A stretch of 64,000 nt of DNA from Chrysomallon squamiferum (lineage: Eukaryota; Mollusca; Gastropoda; Neomphalida; Peltospiridae), in NCBI GenBank assembly GCA_012295275.1, contig CM022670.1, positions 22,607,755-22,671,754 of the forward strand, given 5' to 3'. The notes beneath the pieces were generated by a model. It was not told the origin of the DNA. It searched no databases and worked only from the letters and a program-made list of their open reading frames with translations. Of the stretch, positions 52,673-64,000 are shown in pieces. Every line of letters starts with the position of its first letter. Positions within the stretch are counted from its first letter, which is position 1. The translations under genes were made by a program, and so were the position numbers.

Positions 52673-54501
52673 AGAAAGGTGAAACATATGTGGAGCATTA
52701 AACATATGGTAAGATAATACTAGTCTGCTGATTTAAGACACTAGTTTGCATAGCCATTAAATAGTTTGTCTAGACAGCTTTGTTAAATAAATAAATCATA
52801 TTGGAAACTTTCATCCTGAACTACTTCCTACTTTACTGTTGGATAGAAAACCAGTTCTTATGAGTAGCAGTGCTGCTTATTTATTTATTTATTTATTTAT
52901 TTGTTTGTTTGTTTCTTTATTTTAAATTTGAAAACAAAAATCAATGGATTTTTTTTTAATAACACTACTTGCCTGGATTAAACATTTAAATTATATTAGC
53001 AATTAATATTTATAAATTTGTTTCTGCAAATTAAAAAAAAAATATATATATATATAAATATATAATAACTAGATAAGTAATAAAAATAAGAAAGAAGGAA
53101 TGATGAATAATAAATAAATAATTTATAAATTATAAATTAAATAAATAAATAAATAAATAAATAAAATTATCTCTAAACATCTAAAAATATAATTAGTTCT
53201 TCAGTTGTGTTTCAAAAATGTTTTCCATAAGACCAGATTATTAACAGAAAGTGTTTTTAAACAACTATAAAAATTAAACTGTTAACTCAGATACATTAAA
53301 TACACATAAAACCAGGTATGTCAGAATAAATTTGAAAAAAAAGAAATTGAACAGTGCATGCAAAACATACAGGATAACTAATTCTGCTTTCTGTTATCAC
53401 TTAAATAAATCTTCTTTCAGTTTTCTTTCTTCAAATATACAGTGATTGGATGCTATGGAAATCTATTTGATAAGACAAATACAGTATACTCTATTTTCAT
53501 GTGTCTTCTGTACAAAACCATTTTTATATGATACTCTTCAAATGATGGGTTTAATTTCATATTCATTTTTGAAATCATGAACCAGGAAAAATTATCTCTA
53601 CAAAATGTTGGAATGATCCAAAAGAACAAAAATGATATTTTAATAATATTCATAAAAAATATATATATACCATATTATAACCAAAATATAAATCTATGTA
53701 TACCAGAAGTTATATCAAACTAAACTGAATCTGCTTATGCTGTTTGTAATCACAGATGCAAAGTTATATGATTTGCAGCAATGTTAAGAATCTTTGGTTT
53801 TTATTCTGGTTAGGGTAAGAATCAAATTAAAGTCACAGATTAAAAAATAACATTTACTAATGTTTTATTTCATAGAAAAACTTTGCTATTAACACAGAAG
53901 TCTTGTTACATATATAATGCTAATGTTTTGATGTAATAAATTTCATTGATCAGGTAAAATATCTTCAATTATTGTTTTAAAGCACTTGCTAGTTTTCTTT
54001 ATAATTTTATATTTTAATTATGCATCTTAATTTTCCAACCAAACATTCAGGTGGTGCAATCTGAATCAAGAAATGCTTTTCTCTTGTTCAGTATAAATAA
54101 TTTGATTCAGTGCAGAATCATTCTGATAATACTTTAAACAGAACTGGATGAAATTTCTAATTTCAGAGAATTTAGCAGAACTATTTATCTCAGGCTAGGG
54201 AACTTTAATTCAACAGTGTACATTTTGATTAAGAAAGATTCAAAACAAAGATAAGGAGAAGAATCTGTTAATATTCAGTTTACACATAACTCCATCCTAT
54301 CCTCTATTATTTTCTGATTACTACATTAACAGAACTCTTTTGAGGCAGTAATAATGCACCTGTTGCATAATATACATAAATATAAGTTCACTTATCAGAT
54401 AAAGAGTATAATCAAAACAAATTTCTGTATGGTTGATAACCCATGGAACATTCGCCTTTTCCCTGAAGGAAAACTCTACAGCCAAATACATCTAACACAG
54501 A

Positions 54502-54515
54502 GTTTCTATGGTGAC
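54502..54515. promoter_or_regulatory. X-box-like motif, one strong half-site
   Basis: GTTTCTATGGTGAC has a good right half (GGTGAC) and a weaker left half. It is in a complex island that also carries a chance 93-codon frame. Confidence 0.3.
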
Positions 54516-57161
54516 TTCCTTTTGAAAAAGTGCCTGGCAATCAACAATTCCAGATGTTTTATGGTTATCTGCTTTTCAAACAAAGCACATCTTGTTAGTG
54601 TGACCACACTTCAATTTGCAAAGAAGAGCAAGTAGCCCTTGGTAATTAGACACATCCTGGTTCTAGGAAATTACATCACTTTACAAGGACTGTGTACAAA
54701 ATATTAAATAAAATTAATGAAATTAAATGCTTGAAAAAGAGTTTTTGATGGTTACAGTCCTTCCACCACACACATACATATTTGTGTTTAATTCTTTTTC
54801 AAAAGATATTTGTGTGTATTAAAAAAAAAAAAAAATGACATTACAAATTCCTTCATCTATTACTGTAATCATGCATAATTATTTATAATTAATTTATTAG
54901 AATTTAATACAACTAAGAAAATGTTTTCTTCTTTCAGAGACAAAGCTCTGATACCGAAATGACTAAAATGATTTGACTTACACATACCTGTGTAAATAAG
55001 AATTGTAAGTTTATCAATGTGAAAGATATGAATACTCTTTTTCATTAAGTTATTATGATTTATGAAATAAATATAAAAAGAAAAGGAGAAGAAAAATAAC
55101 TTTTGAAAGAAACTGAATTCTGGTGCACAGTTTTTAATTCTCTTATTCTTTCTCCTTTAAACATTTTTTAAAAAAATAAAAATTTGTTGAACATTTTCTT
55201 TTTCCTTTTTATTATTATTTTTATTGTTGCTGTTTTTGTTTACAGTGTTACTGACCAAATTACTGGTTATCTTTTTATTGTAGTTAAAACTTTTGATCTT
55301 TGTACACCATTTTTCTTCAGATGTACATATTTTGAATAAGCTGATTACCTAATAAGCTGACACTTTGACACTAATCAACTTAGCCCTCTGGAACAGCATT
55401 GGAAAGGAAGTGAGGTGAATTAATTAATTACACCTAATCACCTTTCAGTCAGCTGCCCAGTGACCAGACATTTGCAACAGGCAATATCTGTTTTTTCATT
55501 GCTGACCATAAATGGGCAGTGCATGCCAGAATCTGTTAAAACCATTGATGTCAGGCAATAAACTAGTTTCCAGAGTTGAATAAGACAACTATAGATCAAA
55601 GAATCATTCTGAATATAACACTTCCAGATGCAAACACTAGCATTCATGATTTTTCTGAAAGAGTTTGCCCATTTTTGGGTGTTAAAAAAATACAGCTTAA
55701 TGAGACTCTGGCACAGAAAGAAAAATAATTTAAACAATTGTTTTTATTACACTGAAAACAATATTCTATTTTCATTTCATTCACTAAGTCTCATTAAATT
55801 ATTTAGAAATAAATTTCCCAGTAGTAACAAAACAAAATTCACAGACCAGGAATGCCAAACCTTTTGGAGTGTGTGCTAGTTGGAATTTTAGTATTAATTA
55901 ATTAATTAATTTATTTATTTATTACAAGAACTGTGAGTAATGTTTTCCATGTGGTATTTTGGGCAAACATTCTTTAAGTTTAACATCCTATGTCAGTCTT
56001 AAATATTTGTTTCAATGTTTTCTATCACTGCTTCAGTCAACAGCGTTTTTGTTACAAAGATTTAGTACATTATATTCTTTATCAAAATTTTCTTCCCATC
56101 AGATAAATGTTCCTTAAACCTTTAAAAAGGAAATTTGGTTTTTTTATATATGATCTGTGAAAAGGTACTCAAATTGTTGCTTACTGAAAATTATACATAA
56201 ATCAGTGTCTTTAATTCATCTAAGATGCTAAATCAGTTTCTTTGACCATATAGTTTTTGTTGTATGTATATCTGTATATGTGTATAAAGATAATCTTGAT
56301 GATTACTTTTGGCTAACAAGCTGACACTTTATATTTTCACATTTTACCATATTCAAGCAACAAATGCAATTCTGAAACATCCATAAACAAACTGACAACA
56401 AAAAGAAAAAAAGAAAAACAAGAAAGCTGTTATTTATAAATCCAAAGTTAAGTCACTTTGTTATTTAAGCAAACAAAATGTTTGTGTTCAAGATGTAATT
56501 CCACAAAATGTTATAGGCCTAAAATTCTTTCTATTGCAGGCATGAAGATCTAACAGTTTGCTCCAGAATGGCTTCTCAGGGGGCACTGAAGTACTGCAAC
56601 TGTAACTGATGACTACCATGTGTAAGAAAATATTCATTTTCTCAACAGAGAAGAAAAAAAAAATGCAGATAATATTTTACATATTTTTGAGATTTCTGTG
56701 CTATGACATTGTAATAAAATCTGTTGAAAAGGTTTTAATAAATGAATTTCAAAATCAATTCTGAATACATGTAAAAATTCACATTTATTCATTCAAATTA
56801 AAAGATCTAAAATTTTCATAAAGAGAAAAAGGCTTTAAACATTTTAAGATTTGAGTAAATTTGTAAGAGCTACATTTTCTCAAAGTTTGGTGTGAAAACA
56901 GGAGAAGCAAACTCTTGCCATATTTAGCAACAGACAGCTGGCAATACTAATGATGCTATTAAACAGAATTCCTGGAGCCATGCCTACTATCAGTACTAAT
57001 ATAACTTCTGCAGGTATAACTTTCACAATTTTTTTTTTTGCACATAGCCTGAACATTAACTAAACTACAAAATTTCCACTCCCTAATTCATTCTCCCCCT
57101 TGACACAGAGATTAAACTCGCCCACCTCTGTTACCCATCAGCCCTGTTGTGGAATCATTTG

Positions 57162-57218
57162 ATTGGTCCAAAATCCACAGACTTTTTTCAGAACTTTGAC
57201 CTGCTGTATTCTGATTGG
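57162..57218. promoter_or_regulatory. paired inverted CCAAT boxes
   Basis: Two ATTGG motifs in good context (GATTGGTCC, starting 57162; TGATTGGACG, starting 57214) are spaced 52 bases apart, with a TTTGACCT nuclear-receptor-like half-site between. Paired NF-Y sites at about this spacing are common in TATA-less promoters. No adjacent gene was recognised, so it may be an alternative promoter or enhancer. Confidence 0.35.
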
Positions 57219-60200
57219 ACGAGAAAGCAGAGATGCAAGCCAAGCCATGCTCAAATTGGTAAAAGTATCCCACATGAAGTCTAAGGAGGCCAGTTTACAG
57301 GATGGTCTAGCATCTAGAAAGGTTCATCACTGCTTGCATTCCACAAATGTAGTCTTTTCGTTCAAAGTCCATAATAAATGGACACTGCAAGGACCATTGA
57401 TGCCAAACTTTGGAAAGTTTCCCTGTGTGCTAGGTACATACTTCCTTACTATCCCATATGTTTGTCAAGTTATGGAATGTAAAGAAGTATGTATTCTGTG
57501 TGCAGAATATTCAACAGAAGAGGAAAAAACTAAACTAAAAATTGCAGTGAACTGAAGGACTCCATCTTGGCATGGATATTTTAATTTTTTATTTTTACTA
57601 AACCATTACTTGTGTCTCCATCATTTGGAGTAGCAGTTTTGTAGGTGAGTTCAGCATGGTGTGCTGCAAAATACAGTTTAACTTTCTTTTTGTTACTTTC
57701 GAGAATTTTTCTACTTTTTTTTTTGTACAGTTTACATTTTTACTTCATAAATCACTATTTAAAATTCATTACTTCTATTTTTCATTTTAATACTCAGAAA
57801 GGTTCATAACTTTGGACATATTGTGTTCCTTAGATACCTAAGAATCAACCAAAAAAACTGAATAAATGATTTAATTATAATATATTGGAATCTGTTTTTT
57901 CTGATGTTGTTATAGTTGTAGTTTCTGCATGTTTTAAAAGTTTACAAAACTTTTTTTTTTGTTTGTTTCGGTTTACTGAAATAGCTACTATTCTGTTTAG
58001 CATCAAAAACCAGTTATCAGAATAACTTAAGAAACCAAAACCTATTTTTGCTAACATATATATAAATCATTTTGCTTTGAAGAAGCTTTTTAAATTAAGG
58101 TTTTCTTTCCGTTTTTATTTTTATTTAACAAAAACAAAAAAAAAAACTAGCTTATTTCCAACAAGATAAGAATACATTTTCTGTTCTAAGCTCAAATTGT
58201 AACTTAAAACTTCAAGTGAGGAAAAAAAAAGATGTTATAAAATTTTTATTAAGCATGAAATGTAGTTTCCAAACTGTGTCATATGGTCTATGGAAATACA
58301 TTCTTGCTGGAATTTTGGACAGGAAGTTCTCATAAGTTGGCTGCCCAGTCCCACCCACAACTGACCCTGCACCACAACATGTGGTACTGGCATCTGTGAA
58401 TGAGTCTGGTACAATACATCACAGCTTCAAGGGTTTCATCTTTTACAATGGTTACAGTCACTGAGCCAGAAAGAAATTCAGTTTTCAGAAGAAGAAAGCC
58501 TAATAGAAGATTTTATGGAATAATATATCAGCAGTATCTTAAATCTGAAGAGACTGACATCAAAGCTTGATAAAATTCTTGAATCAGTGAACTGGCACTG
58601 CTAACAGCTTTAAACTGCCTTCAATGCAGATTAAATTACAGCTGCCTAAATTTAGAAAAGCCAGTGCTACCAAATTCCTCAGCTTCTGATGGACTTGCTA
58701 CTGTGAGGGCTTGCATGATGCAGCCAGTTTGGCAGCCATTTTGGAGCAATTCTTTGATATCTCTAAAACTCTGTTGATAATGAATTTCCAATGGAAATTT
58801 CAAATGAAAATGTTTAAATGTGCTTAATTTTAAGAAAATAATCATTAATTTGATATAAATATATTAAAAAATATTTTCTGATCTATGTTTCTTGTACAGA
58901 AATAAAAACCTGATGCAAAAAGGTCAAACAGTTGCTTGTTTCAAGATCAAAAATGATTTTATAAAAATATAGTTTACCGTTTAATTCACAGAATATATCT
59001 GGAGATGTGAAAAACCAAATTTCATCAGAGGTAATCAAAGCTGGAGGTTGATTCTTTTTCAATTTGTTTGGACAAGTTCAAATAAATTGGAAGTAAAAAC
59101 AGTTATGTGTATCTTGGCCAATATTTTACTCATCATACAAATGATTTTACTGTTATTATAATAATTAGCTTACAATTGAGAAATTTAACTTTTTTTCTCT
59201 GTATTAAGAATAACTATAATTATTTAAAATAATTTAAAAATGAAAATACAATTTTAAAACAGAAAAAAAGAGGTAGAAAAGTCATTAACTAATTATAGAA
59301 ACATTCTGTTGATAAATAAATTATATTTTAGTAAAGAAGAAACTGTTCATGTAATATGAAAGTTTAAAATTTATTAGAAAACCAGTATCCATTTAAAATT
59401 CTATAATGAAGTGTTTTGGTGTTTTTAAAAGCTATGGTAGAAAAGGAAATCATAAATTTAAGCAGGACAATGTGATGCAATATTAAAAAACAGCAAATTA
59501 ATTTTGATACTATCCCTATGCCATCAGTAAAAGATATCAATAAAATCACCAAATTATACTTACAGTTTAAGAAGGAAAATGTAATGAAAGTTTTGTTTGC
59601 TCCTACATAATATTCTTTTTTAAAGGCACTATGTGTAGTTTTAATGTTATTAAATGTGTTCACTAACAGAAGAAAAAAACACCTAAAATTAGGAACTGTA
59701 CAGATGATCTAAAGCATTATTTATCACTTAGTTCAATGAAACTTTGTAAAAATAATTTGTGTATTGATATGCTTAAGGAACTCTAATATTAAAATATATA
59801 AAAATATATATCTTTTCCTGTGATATATAATCTTTTATTTACACATACAGTTGTATCTATTAAAATATACTGGTAATTTGATAAAAAATGATTTTCTCAC
59901 TTATAACTATTTATATGACAAATCCAACAGATCAAGTAATTTTTTTCATAAATCTATATAATCTTATTTATATATTTTAATAAAGAAATACTCTCAAAGA
60001 ACAGTTTAAAAATAATGATAAGTACTGAAATACTTTATATTAAATATGTGTAATTATTAGTTTGTATAATTAAAACTAATTAATTAAAAATTATTTTGAA
60101 AAAAAAATTTTTTGCATCAAGTATTTAAACTACATTAGTCATAAAAGCAACAACAAAAAAAAATATATACAAAATAAAAAATCCCAAAACATGACATAAT

Positions 60201-60520
60201 TCAAAACACATTGTGTCTGTATAAATAGATTCTCAGTCTCTTAGTTGTTTAATGAAGATAAAAAATATGGCACAAATTAAACATAAATGTCAGTGAACTT
60301 TAATTTTTATTTTGAAAAATCATAACTGGTGCGAACACATCCTTAAATTAGTTGATAAATTTTAAAAACTGTTGTGATCTGAACCAAAGGTGCCTCTGTT
60401 ATTGGAAAGAGTTTCTGAAAGCAGTAGCAAGAGTAAGACAAATGCCTGAAATACAATGGGAGTAACTTAAACCAACTCTGCACTCCAAGTTGATGCCCTT
60501 GTTGATAGGACCTCAACCCA

Positions 60521-60534
60521 GTAACCAAGGAAAC
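60521..60534. promoter_or_regulatory. X-box-like motif
   Basis: GTAACCAAGGAAAC fits the RFX half-site pair with a 2-base spacer and one mismatch in the right half. It lies in the complex island 60380-60640. Confidence 0.35.
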
Positions 60535-63500
60535 AGTATCCGCAGGCAAGCCACATGTTGGTTCCAGGTTGAAATCTTCCTGTTCTGAAGGAATCAGACT
60601 AAATGCACCATGACTAGGCAGACTACTGTGTGACACAGTTTCCGTTTAAAATTACTTCTTCTAAGCAATTGGTGGCATGGCTGTCAAATTGTTTTTCTTT
60701 CCATTACAGATTTATTTATTGTTATATTAAAATGACACCTTTCTTCCATCCCTACACACTTTTAAAGAAGAAGAAGATGAAGAAGAAGAAGAAGAAAAAA
60801 GAATATAAAGCTATTAATAACTTCTAATAACCATTAAAACTTTAATTAAAGCTAATACACATAAAAATGCTATTTGAAAATGAAACGAGTTCATGAAATA
60901 CAAAGATTTTTAAAAATGTAAAATATTTTTTGTCTTAATTTTCTAAATGAAGTACATCCAGAAAAATAAGATAAACAGCAGTGAAACATATCGTTCAGGT
61001 ATGGCTCAGTAATCAAACATACTCGTATTTACTGCTTTTTGGGCTTTAAGAATATCCATACTGTGAGTTTAACTTATTAATAAACTTTCACTAGTTTATA
61101 CACAATGGCCATAATGTCTAAAGGTAATGAAATAAAATGTCTTCCATAAATTCCATAAACAGTGGGAACTTCATAAATTGATCATAACACACTGACTTTC
61201 AATGGACTCACGATGATCACACCAAACTTTACTCTTTTTTTAAAAAGATTTGAGGGTTGTAATTTTTATTAAATTATAATAATTATTAATATTTTCTGAT
61301 TCATGCATGATATATGCAGACAGAAAGGAGGTAAAGTAATAAGATTTTATATTATTTATTAAAATGTTAGTTCAGTTTTTGATAAAACTCAACACCTGGA
61401 AAGAGACTACAGACAATTGTGAAAGATCTTTAACTGTTACCATACTTTAAGTATTTGAACAAATGTTTATATAATTTATTTTTGTAGCATTAAATGTCTC
61501 TATTTACTAATTAACATTTTGACTGTTCACATTTTATCCTTAAATTTATTTCCATAAACAGTTCTCAATGTAATCATAATTATTACAAATAATATTTAAA
61601 CTAAAATCTTTTAAAAAAAACTTTTTTTTTTTTTTTTTATCAATGTATGAAAAATAAAATCTTTAAGAAATATAGTTTAATTAATGCAGCAACCCCCCCA
61701 AAAAAACCCACACTAACACTTTTTGTCTTTTCATCAAAAAATTATATAAAACAACATTTTATTCTGTATATTACAAAAATCATTCAAAAAAAAAATGTTG
61801 AGATTAGATAAACAGGTATAATTTTACTGTGACTTACTGAGAATGGTGTTAATATTTTTCTTTCTTTTAAAAAAATGTCATGCACTTCAGCTATTAAATT
61901 TAATTTCCAAATTTTACAGAAAATTGGATAAGATTTTTTCAGAACAAATTGAAAATTTTTTTTTTTTTTTTTTTGATATTTAACTTACGTTTTGGGAAAA
62001 CACCCCCCACACACACACACACAGACACACAAATGCAATCAATTTTGATTGGACATAAATGCAAATGACTGAAAATATTTATCAAGAACAATGTAAATAA
62101 ATGTATTTCATTAAACCTTGAAGAAAGCTGCAACATGTCAGTAAGCTGACATTAATAATGAGAAAGACACCTGGAAATACAGCACTAACTATGACCAGCT
62201 GTGTCTGACTAACTTTATTATGAAAGAATGTCTAAGAATAAGCAGAAACACTGAGTACTGGATAACAGTGCAGTAACCTCCTGTCTCCAATGATGCAACA
62301 CTGCTGGTTTGAAATGAAAATGAAGAATTTTCAGTGATACTTAAAGAAATTTCTAAATAGTTTAGTAAGTCATTGCTTGTCAAGCAAACATTTTTCATGA
62401 ATTATTAGTTTATTCTACTAATAAAATTTAAAAAAAAAAAAAAAAACACTCAGTAAGATACAATTGCTGTTTAACTAATTATAAAATTAATGTGTTTTAG
62501 GGCATAGCTAGACAAAGGTGATTTTGTAAAATAATTTTTAAAAACATTTGAAATATATGAAATACAGACTGAGATAAACCATGTGTGTGTGATGTGTGCA
62601 TGAATCTTTTAATCTGACTATCTATCCAACAAAAATAAATGTTACTGTTTGTGAAATTATCTTATATTTCATATTTTATGTTTTGCTACAAACAAAGCTG
62701 TGATTAAAAATAGAAAAAGAATAACATTAGTTATAAATTAGAAACATACATTATTATCAGGTAAACTCTGCACCTCTTAAAAAGGATCTTTAAACTCTCC
62801 GTAGCAGGTCTTTTCTGTTTAATAATGAGAACCCAGCTTCGGTGGGCATTACGTTCTGGCATTAGGCATGCCGGCATCTGTTCTCAACAACTTTGGACAA
62901 GTTTTCTTTGACCTTGTAGCAGTGCCAAGAACTTGGCATACAATATTCTTTTTACCCTACATAAAGTTGCTGTAGAAACCAGACAAAAATGTTATTTTGT
63001 TTAAAAAGAAAAATACACTTCTATAATTTGAATGGTTAAACAGCACAATGGAAATGTGACTATCGTTTTATCAAACAATTTGATTAAATTTTCAAACTAT
63101 TCTGCTAATTATAGATTTTTTTTTTTTTTTTTTGAAACTGGTAACAAATAAAATGACTGAATATTTATTCTTTATAGAAGTCTTATTAAAGATATTAGGC
63201 AAAAACAAGTAAAGTATCTTAAGTCTTCAAATGTTTCTTTATTACTAAACTACAACGGTACTGTAACTAATGGTATAAATTAATAAATATTTCATTCAGA
63301 TATCTCTGTTTAACTTTAAAGATAAGTGTGTCTCTTAATAGGAAATCATGATTTTTTATGTTACATGCCAACTGTTAATCTCTTTTATTTTCAAACATAA
63401 AAGAAAAAAAATATAATTTAAGCATCCCTAATTGAATAAATAATTTGACATATTTCACTTTTAATTTTTAAAGGGTTTCAATTTGTGCTTATACAGTGAT

Positions 63501-64000
63501 AAAAAAAAAAAAAAATCTGCTGCTACAAAACAGCTTCCTCTTGACAATAAGCAGCAAAGATGCCTTTATATAATATACCTTCTCATAAACAGAAAAAACT
63601 CGAAACAAATTACAGTCTTTGATAATAAAGTGTAGAATGTTACTGGATGGGAAACTGTTGGAAACTGAAGAAAGACACCAACACTGTCATTTTTTAGGTT
63701 AGCATTCAAAAATAGCTACAGGTTTTTTTGTTATTTTTTTCTCTCTCTCTCTGATTTCACATATTTTAAATTTATCTATACATGCTTTAAATGTTTGTTT
63801 TGTGCTTATTTTTGTTACCTAAAACTAACATTTCGTATTGATAATTTCCTAAATATTTGATTATCTGAGTTGAGTAATGCACAGAACATTTTATTTACAG
63901 AATGTTATTATTCATTTTTATTCTTTACAAACAAACAAATAATAATAATAATAACAACAACAACAGTAATAAACTTAAAAACTGCAGACTGATTAGAAAC

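Noticed and set aside
54354-54635. 93-codon plus-strand frame
   Set aside because: No family resemblance, no promoter or poly(A) context, and a composition consistent with a chance frame in a complex island.
57163-57555. 130-codon open frame on the plus strand
   Set aside because: It starts at TTG, not ATG. It has no recognisable domain and no splice context, and it lies in an island better explained as regulatory.
60343-60636. 97-codon minus-strand frame
   Set aside because: No recognised domain or splice support. The region is more convincing as non-coding with an X-box-like motif.

Overview
This window looks like nuclear DNA of a metazoan, most likely a mollusc and plausibly a cephalopod. 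The evidence is an AT-rich background, small GT-AG exons in introns of 0.1-1 kb or more, very abundant (ATT)n, (CA)n, (TA)n, (GA)n and poly(A/T) tracts, and five recognisable eukaryotic genes. I cannot name a species. Most open frames here are chance or microsatellite translations, so genes were built exon by exon from splice sites and reading phase.

Layout, left to right. (1) 273-1161, minus: the first two coding exons of SNRPA1 (U2 snRNP A'), running off the left edge. (2) 4028-9843, plus: a complete 13-coding-exon CCDC138 gene, 548 aa. (3) 10.6-18.0 kb: repeat-rich DNA holding a compact, apparently complete three-exon gene (TATA box 13462, CDS 14184-14850, AATAAA 14941). It would encode a 52-residue precursor with a signal peptide, an aromatic/proline-rich peptide and a terminal Gly-Arg-Arg amidation/cleavage site. 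I do not recognise it. (4) 18124-27307, plus: complete RIOK1, 564 aa, 16 coding exons. Five of its introns hold six C/D-box snoRNA-like units related to one another. (5) 29073-32949, plus: FKBP1A (FKBP12), 107 aa. Its fifth coding exon exists in two equal-length versions. Each has a U2-type acceptor and a U12-type AT donor, and both feed one U12-type AC acceptor. (6) 36204-40807, minus: the last nine coding exons of MIB1 (ankyrin repeats and three RING fingers), convergent with FKBP1A. (7) 40.8-64 kb: about 23 kb with no convincing exon of a known gene, probably the long intron upstream of the MIB1 ankyrin exons. It holds islands of more complex sequence with four RFX X-box-like motifs and a pair of CCAAT boxes, plus one isolated exon-like ORF on the minus strand.

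The genes are not an operon. Most are housekeeping: SNRPA1 in splicing, RIOK1 and its intronic snoRNAs in ribosome maturation, FKBP12 as a prolyl isomerase, CCDC138 as a poorly characterised coiled-coil protein. MIB1 is the ubiquitin ligase for Notch ligands. The most unusual features are the U2/U12-enforced mutually exclusive exon pair of FKBP12, which swaps the 80s loop, the RIOK1 intronic snoRNA series, and the small secreted-peptide gene.
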